Source: Micrococcales bacterium (GTDB lineage: Bacteria > Actinomycetota > Actinomycetes > Actinomycetales > Cellulomonadaceae). From it: a stretch of DNA of 64,000 nt. This document shows positions 38,955 through 48,615 of the stretch, one piece after another; the stretch's first letter is position 1; the number at the start of each line of letters is the position of its first letter. The notes beneath the pieces were generated by a model. It was not told the DNA's origin. It was given only the letters and a program-made list of their open reading frames with translations, and made no database searches. The stretch covers positions 1 through 64,000 of the forward strand of contig WRET01000007.1 in the NCBI GenBank assembly GCA_009779195.1. Reading direction: 5' to 3'. The position numbers and the translations under genes were made by a program.

Positions 38955-39254
38955 GCCGCTCTCCGTGACGGCCCAGGCAGTCGCACGGCTGCGCCAGGTC
39001 CTTGTCGCCCCCTCGTCCTCGGCGAAGTGCCTTGCGCCCTGGGTGCGGCGCCGTGGGCCCAGGTGCGCTCGCGGTGAGCCTTGGGCGGTCGTGGTCGCCC
39101 CAGAGTCCGAGCGATATCGGGATATCCCGGTGTTGTCTCGGTATCCGGTTATTCCGATACTGCACCAGAGGGGCGTCTGGCACCGTCCTTGGAAGCGGAA
39201 ACCCGCTTGCGCCGACGAACTTGTGGACGACGACCGGCGTGTGAGACTGGATAT

Positions 39255-39836
39255 ATGTCTGGTCAGTACTCCGACAGTCCGCAGGGCGTGCTGCCCGACC
39301 CGGTGGTGCTCCGCATGGCGACGGCCACGCAGGTGGCGATGGCCGCCACCGGGCTCTTGCTCTTTTTCAGCGGTATTGCGATTGTCTCCGTGACAGCCGA
39401 GGGGACAGTTGCCGACCTGCTCATCGGGGGGATGTTCTTGCTGCTCGGGCTGCTCTTCCTGGGTGGGACCGTCGCGGTGCGGTCGAGGTTCATCGCTATC
39501 GGCTCCGAAGGTATCAACTGGCATGTGCGCAACGACCGGTGGATCGGCTGGAACGAGATCAGCGCGGTCGGGATCACTTGGGTCACCGCGCCGAGAGGCG
39601 GGCCCTTTGTGTGGATCCGTATTGCCGGGTCGGTGCCTGGACTGCCGCAGCGGCCGGACCTGGACCGCTTGCGCATCCGCGACGAACCCCCGCCTTACAC
39701 CCACAGGATCCAGGCGCCGCGACCCTTCCTGCTTTCCAGCCCGACCACGGACCTGACCGCTGCGGCACTGCAACGGTACGCCGGCCCGCGGTACACAGGC
39801 GTCGAGCGACGCTTCCCGATCCGCCGCCACAGCTGA
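39255..39836 (+). CDS. Small PH-domain-like membrane protein of unknown function (tandem copy A)
   Basis: MSGQYSDSPQ...; two hydrophobic segments; GSEGINWHVRNDRWIGWNEISAVGI. Confidence 0.65.
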   Translation: MSGQYSDSPQGVLPDPVVLRMATATQVAMAATGLLLFFSGIAIVSVTAEGTVADLLIGGMFLLLGLLFLGGTVAVRSRFIAIGSEGINWHVRNDRWIGWNEISAVGITWVTAPRGGPFVWIRIAGSVPGLPQRPDLDRLRIRDEPPPYTHRIQAPRPFLLSSPTTDLTAAALQRYAGPRYTGVERRFPIRRHS

Positions 39837-40007
39837 CGGCCCGCCAGCTACCGGAACGGGTCGGTACACCCATGCTCACGGCGGTGGCGAACCGGGTCCG
39901 GTGCGGCGTCGGGACATCTCGGCCCCGCGCTCATCATCGGAAATCCTGGTACTTCTGACCTGCGCTGACGAGCCTGTGGGCGACGACCGGTGTGTGAGAC
40001 TGGGGGT

Positions 40008-40736
40008 ATGTCTGGTCAGTACTCCGACAGTCCGCAGGACGTGCCGTCGCAGGTCCCGTCCCCACCGCCGGAAGACGAGGTGACCCCGTCCGGCGGATAC
40101 TCGGTACCTGCGTACGGAACGGCTCCGGCAGGTCCTCAGGTCGACCACCCGCCGGGGACGTTGCCCGACCCGGTGGTGCTCCGGATGGCGATGGTCACGA
40201 AGCTGGTGATAGTCGTCGCCGGGATCCTGCTCGCGTTGTTGGGCGGCAGTGTGGTTGTTTCCGCGACGGTGGGTGTGTTCGTCCAGGGGGAGGTCGTCGT
40301 CGGGATCATCGGCGTGCTTGTCGGGGGGATGTTCACGCTGCTCGGGCTGTACTTCTTGCGCGGGATCATCCTGGGGTGGTCGACGTTCCTCGCCATCGGC
40401 TCCCAAGGCATCAACTGGCACGTGCACGAAGACCGGTGGATCGGCTGGGACGAGATCAGCGAGGTCGGGATCAGTCTCATCAGCTCGGCGAAAGGCGGGT
40501 CTGTCGTGCGGATCCGGATCGCCGGGACGGTGCCCGGTCTGCCGCACCGGCCGGACCTGGACCGTTGGCGCACCCGCGACGAACCCGAGCCCTACACCCA
40601 CAAGATCCTGCCACCGCGGCCCATCCTGGCCTCCAACCCGAACGTGAACCGGTCCGCCGAGGCACTGCAGCAGTACGCCGGCCCGCGGTACACCGGCATC
40701 GCCGAACGCACCACCGCGGTCCGCCGCTACAACTGA
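40008..40736 (+). CDS. Small PH-domain-like membrane protein of unknown function (tandem copy B)
   Basis: MSGQYSDSPQ...GSQGINWHVHEDRWIGWDEISEVGI; strong similarity to copy A. Confidence 0.65.
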   Translation: MSGQYSDSPQDVPSQVPSPPPEDEVTPSGGYSVPAYGTAPAGPQVDHPPGTLPDPVVLRMAMVTKLVIVVAGILLALLGGSVVVSATVGVFVQGEVVVGIIGVLVGGMFTLLGLYFLRGIILGWSTFLAIGSQGINWHVHEDRWIGWDEISEVGISLISSAKGGSVVRIRIAGTVPGLPHRPDLDRWRTRDEPEPYTHKILPPRPILASNPNVNRSAEALQQYAGPRYTGIAERTTAVRRYN

Positions 40737-40799
40737 CGACCGCTCAGCAGTCGGATCGGGTCGCTGGAGCCAGATGCAGTGGTCAGGGCCCACTGTGGG

Positions 40800-41177
40800 T
40801 CACACGAGGACGAGCCTGGCGGGCGGGTCGAGGGTCCGCAGGTCGTCGGGGTCGCTGGTGACGATCGGTTGTTCTGCTCTGCGGGCGCAGACCACGACAT
40901 GGGCGTCGGCGATGTCGCTGGTCCCGGTGGCGGCGAGCAGGACTCCCACGCTGGTGGCGTCGACCCGGTCGAGCTGGGCCACGACGGTGCGTGGCTGGCG
41001 CAGCAGGCGCATCAAACGGGCCTGGCGTGCTGGGTTGCGGACGGCCTGGGCCAGCGCCGTCGCCGGGATGACCACCGGGCTGGCGCTGCGTTGGGCTGTC
41101 ACCAACAACGCGATCACTTTCCGGTCGTCGCGGTCCAGCGCGATCAGTGGCCCCGCGTCGAGCGTGATGCCGGTCAC
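40800..41177 (-). CDS. PIN-domain toxin (VapC-like)
   Basis: ITLDAGPLIALDRDDR...DIADAHVVVCAR...IVTSDPDDL acidic residues. Start overlaps antitoxin stop. Confidence 0.8.
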   Translation of the reverse strand: MTGITLDAGPLIALDRDDRKVIALLVTAQRSASPVVIPATALAQAVRNPARQARLMRLLRQPRTVVAQLDRVDATSVGVLLAATGTSDIADAHVVVCARRAEQPIVTSDPDDLRTLDPPARLVLV

Positions 41178-41437
41178 GCGGCGGCGCTCGTGTCCGGGTC
41201 GGCGAGGCCGAGGGCCGAACATGCCCACTGTTGCTCGGCGGGGGTCAGCTCACCGCCGGTCTGGGCCAGGGCCTCAGCCAGCATCTGGCCCCACCCAGCG
41301 ACATCGTCCAACGAGACCCGAACTGCGTGCTGTACGAACCCCGAGACGCTGTCAGCCTTCCCGGTAGCAACCAGCTCTTGGATCGCCAGCAGCGAGGAGT
41401 GGGGCAACGTCACCGTCACTTTCCGCGTGTTCGCCAT
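41174..41437 (-). CDS. Ribbon-helix-helix-type antitoxin of the PIN toxin pair
   Basis: MANTRKVTVTLPHSSLLAIQELVATGKADSVSGFVQHAV. Confidence 0.75.
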   Translation of the reverse strand: MANTRKVTVTLPHSSLLAIQELVATGKADSVSGFVQHAVRVSLDDVAGWGQMLAEALAQTGGELTPAEQQWACSALGLADPDTSAAA

Positions 41438-41476
41438 ACCAGTCACCATACCAAACGCTCATACCTGTTGGGGGCC

Positions 41477-44400
41477 CTAGGAGAGGCGGTAGCGGGTGTC
41501 GGTGAGGGTGATGCGGGCGGTGGCGACGGCTTGGTCGAGGACGGGGTCGAAGACTGCGGCGAAGGCTGGGGAGGGGTGGATGCCCAGGGTGCGGGCGCAT
41601 TCGCAGGTGAGCTCGCGGCGGTCGGCGGAGCAGGCGGCGCGTAGGACTTCGCCGATCGTGGCGTCGAGCTCGCCGGGGTGGATCTCGGTGGGGGTGCGGG
41701 CGCCTTTGGGGGTGGGGCGGACGGGTAGGGGGGTGTCGCGGCCGGTGCCGGGGGGCCAGACGAAACCGTGCTCGTCGGTGCCGAAGGTGGTCTGGAGGAA
41801 GGACTCGAGGTCGGTGCGTTTACGTTCGCCCAGGCGGGAGTAGTCGAAACGGTGGGCGGTGTGGTTGACGAGGCGGGCCAGGAGCATCGGGCCCTCGGCA
41901 GCCAGGGCTTCGGTGACGACCTGGGTGACCGCGTGGCGTGACCGTGGCGACTGGAGGTTGCTGAGGACTGACTGCGGACCAGCGTTCGGCTCGGGAGCGG
42001 GGGTGAACCAGACGGTGTCATCAGTGTTCAGGGTGGAGGAAGGTGCGCCCCAGTGTGGCGCGTCGGGATCGTCAGCGAGGGCACCAGCCGGGCCGACGAC
42101 GTTCCCACCAACGATCCCGACACGCCCGGTTGTGTCCATGGGATCGGCCACTGGGTCGGCTACGGGATCGGCCACCGGGGGATCCACCGGGTCGGTCACG
42201 GGATCCGCCACAGGATCTGTCGCCAGGGGATCGTCGGCGGGGGTGTCGGGCGCGGCCGGGGTGTCGGGCACGGCGGTGTCGGGCACGGCGGGGACGGCTT
42301 CGGCGGCCATCAGCTCAGCGAGGGTGGGGGCACTGCGGGCGGTATCGACGATACGGGCGACGACCTGGTCTCGGTTGCGTAGCCAGTCGGGGAGCCAGAC
42401 ACGGGTCACCGCAGGCCAGCGCATGAGGTCGGCGAGCATGGCCGGGGCGCCGTCGCGGTCGGCGACAGTGGGGCGTGAGGCCCAGCCGGGGCCGTCGACC
42501 AGGACCGCCAGGCGCCAGTCGCTGTCGCCGCGAGCCCGTACGGCCAGGTCGACGCGGAACGACGACAGGCCCACGTCTAGCGCACACTCCAGGCCCGCGG
42601 CGCCAAGTGCCTCGGCGAGCGCTTCGGTGAACCGGCCTCGGTTCGCTGACCGTGTTGCGCTCTGCCCGTCGGGGGTGCCGTGGGACCCGGCGACAGCAGC
42701 CTCCAGGTAGGCGCGCAGGTCGGCCAGGCCTTGGGCGTTCGTGCGCCGCAGGTCGATATGCGCGGGGTCGAAGGAGGAGAACAGCAGGACTTGTTGACGG
42801 GCCCGGGTGATCGCGACGTTGAGGCGTCGTTCGCCGCCTTCGAGGACCAGGGGGCCGAAGTTCAGCGGGAGCTGGCCAGTTTTCGGGTCGACCGAGAATG
42901 CCAGGGAGAACATGATCGTGTCGCGTTCGTCGCCCTGGACGTTCTCCAGGTTCTTGACGAACAGGCGCTCACCTTCACCGCGGGCCAGGGCACGCACGAT
43001 CCCCGGGTCGGTGGATTCTTCGACGAGGTTCGTGATGAGGTCGCGCTGGTAAATGTTGAAGCACACCACGCCGATGGAGTCGGCGGCAGTGGCCGGGTCG
43101 GCCAGGCGGGCGGCGATCTCGTCCACGATGGCTTGCGCTTCGACCGGGTTGGTGCGTGAGCGTCCACGGCCGAACACCCCGTCCAGGCGCCGCCAGCCGA
43201 TACCTGTGCTGGGCAGGTCGCCGGGTGACGGCAAGGTGACCAGACGTCCGTCGTAGTAGCGCTCGTTGGAGAACGCGACGAGCTTTTCGTTGCGGCTGCG
43301 GTAGTGCCACGACAACCAGGTGCGTGGCAGGCCCGCGGCGACTGCCTCGTCGAGGATGGACTCGACGTCGTCGTCAGTGTCGACAGTCTCAGCCGAGACG
43401 GTCGAGGTCGTAGCCATGAACTTGCTCGGAGGCATCTGCTTGGAGTCGCCGACCACGACGACCGAACGTCCGCGGCCCATCGCCCCGATCGCCTCGGCCA
43501 CCGGGATCTGGGACGCCTCGTCGAAGATCACCATGTCGAACCGGAAGTCCGGGTCCAGGAAGTGCGCCACCGCGCCCGGGCTCATCAAGAACGCGGGGAC
43601 GACAGCGTGCAGCGCGGCGGGGTAGCGGGTGGTGATCTCGCGCAGGGTCATACCCCCGCGGCGCCTGTCCGCCTGGCGGCGCAGGGCCGCGACCTCGCCG
43701 GTGAGGTTGTCAGGGGCGAAGGGGCGGATGGCCAGCAGACGGGCTGGTCCGCGTCCGTCGGCCAGGGCTCGTAGGCCCGCGGCGGCGCGGGTGTATCGGG
43801 CGACGGTGAGGTCATGGGTCTTGCCGTCGAAACCGTCGACCCGGGTGCGGCGTTCAGCCAGCCCGGCTTCGGCCAGACCTCGGACTGCAGCAGTGGTCGC
43901 ATCGGCGGGGGTCACGAGTCCGCTGGTCAGACGGTCGGACAGGTCCTGGCCGCCGGTACGGTCCAGCTCAGCCAGCACGGCGCTGAGCGCTGCGTGGCGC
44001 TGGGGGACGACATAGGCGGCTTCGGCGCGCCAGCGTGGGGCGTCGGCGGCCCACGCGTCGGGCCAGGTGCGTCCGCCCAACCAGGCGGTCACGGTGCGCG
44101 GTGTCGCAGCCGTCGCGGCCAGCCAGGTGGCCCAGGCGGTCTGGATCTCGACGACGGCGGCGCGCTGCTGGTCTGACGGCTCGCCGAGCACAGCTGCCCA
44201 GGCTGCTGGGGCGGTCCGCGACAGGTGGTGCGCCGTGCGGGCGACGGCCACCGCTGCGTCGAACGTTGTCACGGCGTCGGTGCGGTGCGGTGCCCATCCG
44301 CCGGGTAGCACCAGACCCCCGATTCCCTGCGTCCGGGCGGCCAAGGCTTGCGACCTCGTGCGTGTGGCCAGTGCTGCGTCCAGGGTGGGGCCTAGCTCGA

Positions 44401-47400
44401 GGGGGTCGACCGGCCCGACGAGCGCTTCGACCGCTGCCTGGACCTTACGCAGCCGCCACCGTGCGAACACCGCCCCGGTCAGCGACCGGGCCTGCTGTGC
44501 CCACAGGTCCAGGTCAGGTGCTTCGACCAGCCCGGGAGGCGCCCAGGCCCCGGTCATCGCGGCCCGGCACACGGCGACCTCGCTGGCCCACCCTGGTCCG
44601 TCGACCGCTGCCACGTCGGTGGCCAGCAACCCGGTGGCCCGGGCGTGCGTCAGCCGCACGACATCGTCTATGCACGCGGTGGCCCCCGGGGCGGGGGACA
44701 GCTCGGCAAAGGCCGCGTGCCAGGTCGCCCCGAGCCAGTCGAGGTGACCGGCGACCGCGTCCAGGCGGGCCAGCGCTGTGGGCAGGGCGCTCGCGTCCGA
44801 AGCGGTCGGGCCGAACAACGCCCACGGTGCGGGGACGGTGAACCCCAGCTGGGCGGACGCTTCGGAGAACCGTCCGGCGGCACGGCGCAGGGCGTCGGGG
44901 TCGAGGGTCGCCTCCGGGCTGGTGTCGGGGACGAAGCTTGGCCCAGGTCCCGACGAGACCACCGCATCGTGCGCCGACCACAGCGAATGCCCGGCCGGGC
45001 CGGGTTGGTGCACCAGGGGCGGGTACGCCGACAGGGCGTCCACCCCGGCGACGTACTCGGCTTCGGCAGCCTGCCACGCGCCCACGTCGTACCCGGCTTC
45101 GGCGCCGAACGCGGCCCGCAGCTGGGCCCGCACATCACGCATGGTGACTTTCGAACCGTGCAGCTCCAGGACGAAGTCGCCCATGCCGACAGCGTCCAGG
45201 CGGCGGCGCACCACGTCGAGGGCAGCCTGTTTGGCAGTGACGAACGCGACAGTGTGGCCGCTGTCGAGAGCGTGGGCGATGAGGTTGGTGATGGTCTGGG
45301 ACTTGCCGGTGCCCGGCGGTCCTTCCAGCACGAACGACTGCCCTGCGGAGGCGCGGACGATCGCGTCCATCTGTGACCCGTCGGCGGCGACCGGCAGCCG
45401 CAACGACCGTTCGGGCAGGCGCGGCGGGGTTTGGACGTCCTGGGTGAACGTCTCACCAGGCCGTTCGACCAGGTGCTTGACCACGTCGTTGCGCATGAGG
45501 GCGCCCCAGTTGGTGTCCAGGTCTTGCCAGATCTGGAACGTGGAGAACCGCAGCAGGCCCAGTGTCACTGTCTCGTCGATGCGGAACGGCAGCTCGGCTT
45601 CCAGCAGGCGGGCGCGGATAGCCGCCAGGGCTGCGCCGATGGCCACACCAGACTCGTCGGCGGGTGGTTCGGCCAGCTCGGGCAGGTCGAAACCGCGGGT
45701 GGCCTTGAGCCACTCCAGCAGGCACAGGTTGGGCTGGGGTGGGTCGTTACCGTCGGCGGCGAACGTGTAGCTGCGCCCCGCCAGGGTTTTCAGGCGCACC
45801 GGGACCAGGAACAGCGGGGCCCGGGCTTCGCTGGTTGGCTCAGGTTCGGCCGTGTGTTCCTCAGCGGCCACCGGCTCCGTCGAACGGGCGAACGCGTTCG
45901 GCCTTCGCTTCGACCGGGTATGGACCAATGTGCCCAGCGCCAAGAACAGGTAGTTCGAACCGGTCTCGGCTTCTAGCAGCTCGGCGTCACGTCGCAGCGC
46001 CTGCAGACGGGCGGTGTGCAGACCCGGGCGCAGCACCGACACCAGGCGCCGTTGTGTGGTGAACACGGACCGGAGCGCGTCGGGGGCCGGGGTAGCGCCG
46101 GACTCGTCGGCGCCGGTGGTGCGGATGGTGTACCCAGCGGAGACGGCGTCTTCGATCTTGGCCAGCATGCCGTCGGGCACCACGAAGTCCAGCACACGGG
46201 AGGTGCGCGGCAGGTTGAGCAACGGGTTGCGCAACGACAGGTCCAGCAGCTGGCGTTTCCAGGTGCGGAAACGTGGCGGGGACGGGTCTTCGCGCCGCAG
46301 CGTCCCGGTGACGTGCTCGACATCGTCGTCAGGCAAGGTGATCGAACGCAGCGCGGAACGCACCACGTACGGACGGTCGGGTTCGTCGTCGACGACCCCG
46401 GCAGGCCCGGGCATGGGCAAGATCCCGTCCAACCGGGCCCGGGGGATATCGACCAGGGTGACCATGGCGTGTGGCGAGCCAGGGTGTGCAGGGCCCGCCA
46501 CACGTCCTGGCTGGCCGAAGAGCCTGCGGACGTGGCCGTGCCCCTCGGCGACGGCTTTGCCGAACGGCAGGTGGTTGGCCCCAGGCCCGACCCTGGTCAG
46601 CTCGACCGGCAGCAGCGCCCCGGTCTCGACGAGGTTGGCGACAGTGTTCGGGTCGTCGACGACAGCGTGGTCGCCGATCCCCGGGGCGGTGCGTACGCAC
46701 GCGAAAGCGTGGTGCTCGGTCAGCACGACCAACGGGTCCAGCCCGACCGCCTCGGCCAGCGCCGCGTACGTGACTGCTAGGTCCAGGCAGGTGCCCATAC
46801 CGTCGGTGAGCACCTGGGTCGGCGTGCGGACTTTTTGCCCTGTGGTCTCGTACGACGCTGGCGGCAACGTGTAGGCGACTCCCGTGGACCCCAGGGCTGC
46901 GTACAGGGCGCCAGCCAGCTGCTGGGCGCGGGCGGGCCCCTGGGTGTACCCGGCGAGAGACCCGTCGTCGGTGTGTTCGGCCAGCCAGTCCGACGCGGCT
47001 TTGAGCACCGGCGACAGCACCCGTGCGTTCGGCTGGACGAACGACGCCAGGTACTGGCGCAACCCCGGCAGGTTCAAGAACTCGTTCGCCGCCCCGACCA
47101 TGATCGGCACCGACACGCTGACCTGGTCAGGTGTGGCGTCCTGGACGTCGTCGGTGGGCTGGTCCCACGGTTGCGCAGTGCCCCAGGCAGGCTCGTCGTC
47201 GGGCGCCTGCTCGGCGGTAGCGTCCGCCAGCGCGAAGACGTCGGTGGCCAGGTCGGCTGCCGCGTTGGTCGGCGTGACCCGCAACGTCACCCACGCGGTC
47301 GTCTTCTCCGTCGACGTGGCGACGCTGAGCTGCCCGAACAGCTCGTCCTCGGCGATCGACACACTCTGCCCCGCAGCGACCACACCAGTGACGACCTGTG

Positions 47401-47611
47401 CCGACGTGGCTCGCCCGTTCCCCAGGTCCAGCTCAGCAGTGACGGTGAACGGCCCCACAGCCGTCGATGTCTCGTTGTGCACCCGCACGTCCCGCACCAG
47501 CCGGACGCTGCCCAACAGTGCCGGGTTCACCCGCGGCAGGAACAGCGCGCGGATCCGTACCCCACCCGACACTTGTTCAACCGTCTGGTACAGCCCGTCC
47601 CGCTCCTCCAC
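41477..47611 (-). CDS. 2044-aa multidomain protein: N-terminal beta-sandwich, transglutaminase-like domain, DUF4011-like/SF1 helicase, C-terminal nuclease-like region
   Basis: Transglutaminase-like MGTCLDLAVTYAALAEAVGLDPLVVLTEHHAFACV; Walker A EGPPGTGKSQTITNL; DEASQIPVAEAIG; VVVVGDSKQMPP; NVAITRARQQVLLFSS; C-terminal VLVDGPGWASRPTVADRD...LPDWLRNRDQVVARI. Confidence 0.85.
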   Translation of the reverse strand: MEERDGLYQTVEQVSGGVRIRALFLPRVNPALLGSVRLVRDVRVHNETSTAVGPFTVTAELDLGNGRATSAQVVTGVVAAGQSVSIAEDELFGQLSVATSTEKTTAWVTLRVTPTNAAADLATDVFALADATAEQAPDDEPAWGTAQPWDQPTDDVQDATPDQVSVSVPIMVGAANEFLNLPGLRQYLASFVQPNARVLSPVLKAASDWLAEHTDDGSLAGYTQGPARAQQLAGALYAALGSTGVAYTLPPASYETTGQKVRTPTQVLTDGMGTCLDLAVTYAALAEAVGLDPLVVLTEHHAFACVRTAPGIGDHAVVDDPNTVANLVETGALLPVELTRVGPGANHLPFGKAVAEGHGHVRRLFGQPGRVAGPAHPGSPHAMVTLVDIPRARLDGILPMPGPAGVVDDEPDRPYVVRSALRSITLPDDDVEHVTGTLRREDPSPPRFRTWKRQLLDLSLRNPLLNLPRTSRVLDFVVPDGMLAKIEDAVSAGYTIRTTGADESGATPAPDALRSVFTTQRRLVSVLRPGLHTARLQALRRDAELLEAETGSNYLFLALGTLVHTRSKRRPNAFARSTEPVAAEEHTAEPEPTSEARAPLFLVPVRLKTLAGRSYTFAADGNDPPQPNLCLLEWLKATRGFDLPELAEPPADESGVAIGAALAAIRARLLEAELPFRIDETVTLGLLRFSTFQIWQDLDTNWGALMRNDVVKHLVERPGETFTQDVQTPPRLPERSLRLPVAADGSQMDAIVRASAGQSFVLEGPPGTGKSQTITNLIAHALDSGHTVAFVTAKQAALDVVRRRLDAVGMGDFVLELHGSKVTMRDVRAQLRAAFGAEAGYDVGAWQAAEAEYVAGVDALSAYPPLVHQPGPAGHSLWSAHDAVVSSGPGPSFVPDTSPEATLDPDALRRAAGRFSEASAQLGFTVPAPWALFGPTASDASALPTALARLDAVAGHLDWLGATWHAAFAELSPAPGATACIDDVVRLTHARATGLLATDVAAVDGPGWASEVAVCRAAMTGAWAPPGLVEAPDLDLWAQQARSLTGAVFARWRLRKVQAAVEALVGPVDPLELGPTLDAALATRTRSQALAARTQGIGGLVLPGGWAPHRTDAVTTFDAAVAVARTAHHLSRTAPAAWAAVLGEPSDQQRAAVVEIQTAWATWLAATAATPRTVTAWLGGRTWPDAWAADAPRWRAEAAYVVPQRHAALSAVLAELDRTGGQDLSDRLTSGLVTPADATTAAVRGLAEAGLAERRTRVDGFDGKTHDLTVARYTRAAAGLRALADGRGPARLLAIRPFAPDNLTGEVAALRRQADRRRGGMTLREITTRYPAALHAVVPAFLMSPGAVAHFLDPDFRFDMVIFDEASQIPVAEAIGAMGRGRSVVVVGDSKQMPPSKFMATTSTVSAETVDTDDDVESILDEAVAAGLPRTWLSWHYRSRNEKLVAFSNERYYDGRLVTLPSPGDLPSTGIGWRRLDGVFGRGRSRTNPVEAQAIVDEIAARLADPATAADSIGVVCFNIYQRDLITNLVEESTDPGIVRALARGEGERLFVKNLENVQGDERDTIMFSLAFSVDPKTGQLPLNFGPLVLEGGERRLNVAITRARQQVLLFSSFDPAHIDLRRTNAQGLADLRAYLEAAVAGSHGTPDGQSATRSANRGRFTEALAEALGAAGLECALDVGLSSFRVDLAVRARGDSDWRLAVLVDGPGWASRPTVADRDGAPAMLADLMRWPAVTRVWLPDWLRNRDQVVARIVDTARSAPTLAELMAAEAVPAVPDTAVPDTPAAPDTPADDPLATDPVADPVTDPVDPPVADPVADPVADPMDTTGRVGIVGGNVVGPAGALADDPDAPHWGAPSSTLNTDDTVWFTPAPEPNAGPQSVLSNLQSPRSRHAVTQVVTEALAAEGPMLLARLVNHTAHRFDYSRLGERKRTDLESFLQTTFGTDEHGFVWPPGTGRDTPLPVRPTPKGARTPTEIHPGELDATIGEVLRAACSADRRELTCECARTLGIHPSPAFAAVFDPVLDQAVATARITLTDTRYRLS

Positions 47612-47694
47612 CCTCGCATCGTACGCACCACACCCCCTGCTCTGACCGGGATGGTCCCGCGAGCGGCACCTTCACCCGCATCACGAAAGGTGAG

Positions 47695-47780
47695 CCGGGT
47701 CTGCGACATGCGAACACGATTGCGTCGTGCGAACCTCTGCGTTCGCACGACGCGATCGTGTTCGCATCCCGCAGACCCGG
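47695..47780. repeat. Long near-perfect hairpin (40-bp arms, 6-nt loop)
   Basis: CCGGGTCTGCGACATGCGAACACGATTGCGTCGTGCGAAC / CTCTGC / GTTCGCACGACGCGATCGTGTTCGCATCCCGCAGACCCGG; 3 mismatches in 40 bp. Confidence 0.85.
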
Positions 47781-47826
47781 TCGGCAGGTGGTCAACCGGT
47801 GTCTTGCCGTGCATATCTGCACGCTG

Positions 47827-48549
47827 TCACGGTCCGGCGTCAGGGCGCGTCGTCACGAGAGCGGGTCTGCGGCTCGTCACGACGAACCAGATGAGCCAGA
47901 CCGGGAGCGCGACCTCGAGCCAGCCGACCGGGTTGGAGCCGGTGTAGCCGGCGACAAGGATCTGGCCGAAGCCGTCGACCAGGTACCCAGCCGCGACGAC
48001 CCACATCACGATACCGAGCACCTTCTTCATGTACCCGGCGGCGAACAGCAGCCAGCCGCGCAGGAGCAGGTGGACGCCGAACATCACCATCCCTGCCTGC
48101 CAGGCCCAGGCGAAAGCGTCGGTCTCGGTGGCGACCTGGGCCGCGAACGCCTCGGCAGGCAGGTCAGAACTGGCCATGTGGAGCAGGTTGGTGAGGTTGG
48201 TCACCGCACCGGTCATGACGACGGTATGCGCAACACCGAACAGCAGGGCCAGCAGCGACAGGGCTCTACCCGCGGGTCTCAAGAAGTAGTACAACCCCCA
48301 GAACACGACGAGGTCCGCCACCGTGTTGACGGTGAGCAGCCCGATCGCCACACGGAGCTGGAGCTGCGACGACGAGACGTTGCTCAGCGTCGCCATGGGG
48401 TCGGTGCTGTCGAGGATAGGTGGCAGCAGGACGAAATATGCGATCGGTGCGACGACAATGGTGGTGAGCAGGGCGACTGCCACGATGGCAGCGAGCCCAC
48501 GGGGAGTGACACCGGTGCTGCGGGGGTCGAGCTGGGTAGTCGTGTGCAT
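47827..48549 (-). CDS. DUF4386-like multi-TM membrane protein
   Basis: Six or more TM segments; PIAYFVLLPPILDS..., VFWGLYYFLRPAGRALSLLALLFGVAHT. Confidence 0.65.
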   Translation of the reverse strand: MHTTTQLDPRSTGVTPRGLAAIVAVALLTTIVVAPIAYFVLLPPILDSTDPMATLSNVSSSQLQLRVAIGLLTVNTVADLVVFWGLYYFLRPAGRALSLLALLFGVAHTVVMTGAVTNLTNLLHMASSDLPAEAFAAQVATETDAFAWAWQAGMVMFGVHLLLRGWLLFAAGYMKKVLGIVMWVVAAGYLVDGFGQILVAGYTGSNPVGWLEVALPVWLIWFVVTSRRPALVTTRPDAGP

Positions 48550-48563
48550 CCGTCGGTCCTCGT

Positions 48564-48615
48564 CTTACGGCGTAAGAAACCTTACAATGTAAAGAGATTA
48601 CGCTTACATTGTAAG
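48564..48615. promoter_or_regulatory. Cluster of three palindromic operator-like sites
   Basis: CTTACGGCGTAAG (48564-48576), TTACAATGTAA (48582-48592), CTTACATTGTAAG (48603-48615), each a perfect palindrome around a central base. Confidence 0.7.

Noticed and set aside
47717-47734. Third Nur-like box (ATTGCGTCGTGCGAAC) within the hairpin arm
   Set aside because: Shares only the first 10 nt with the hypA site and lacks the second half site; probably coincidental.
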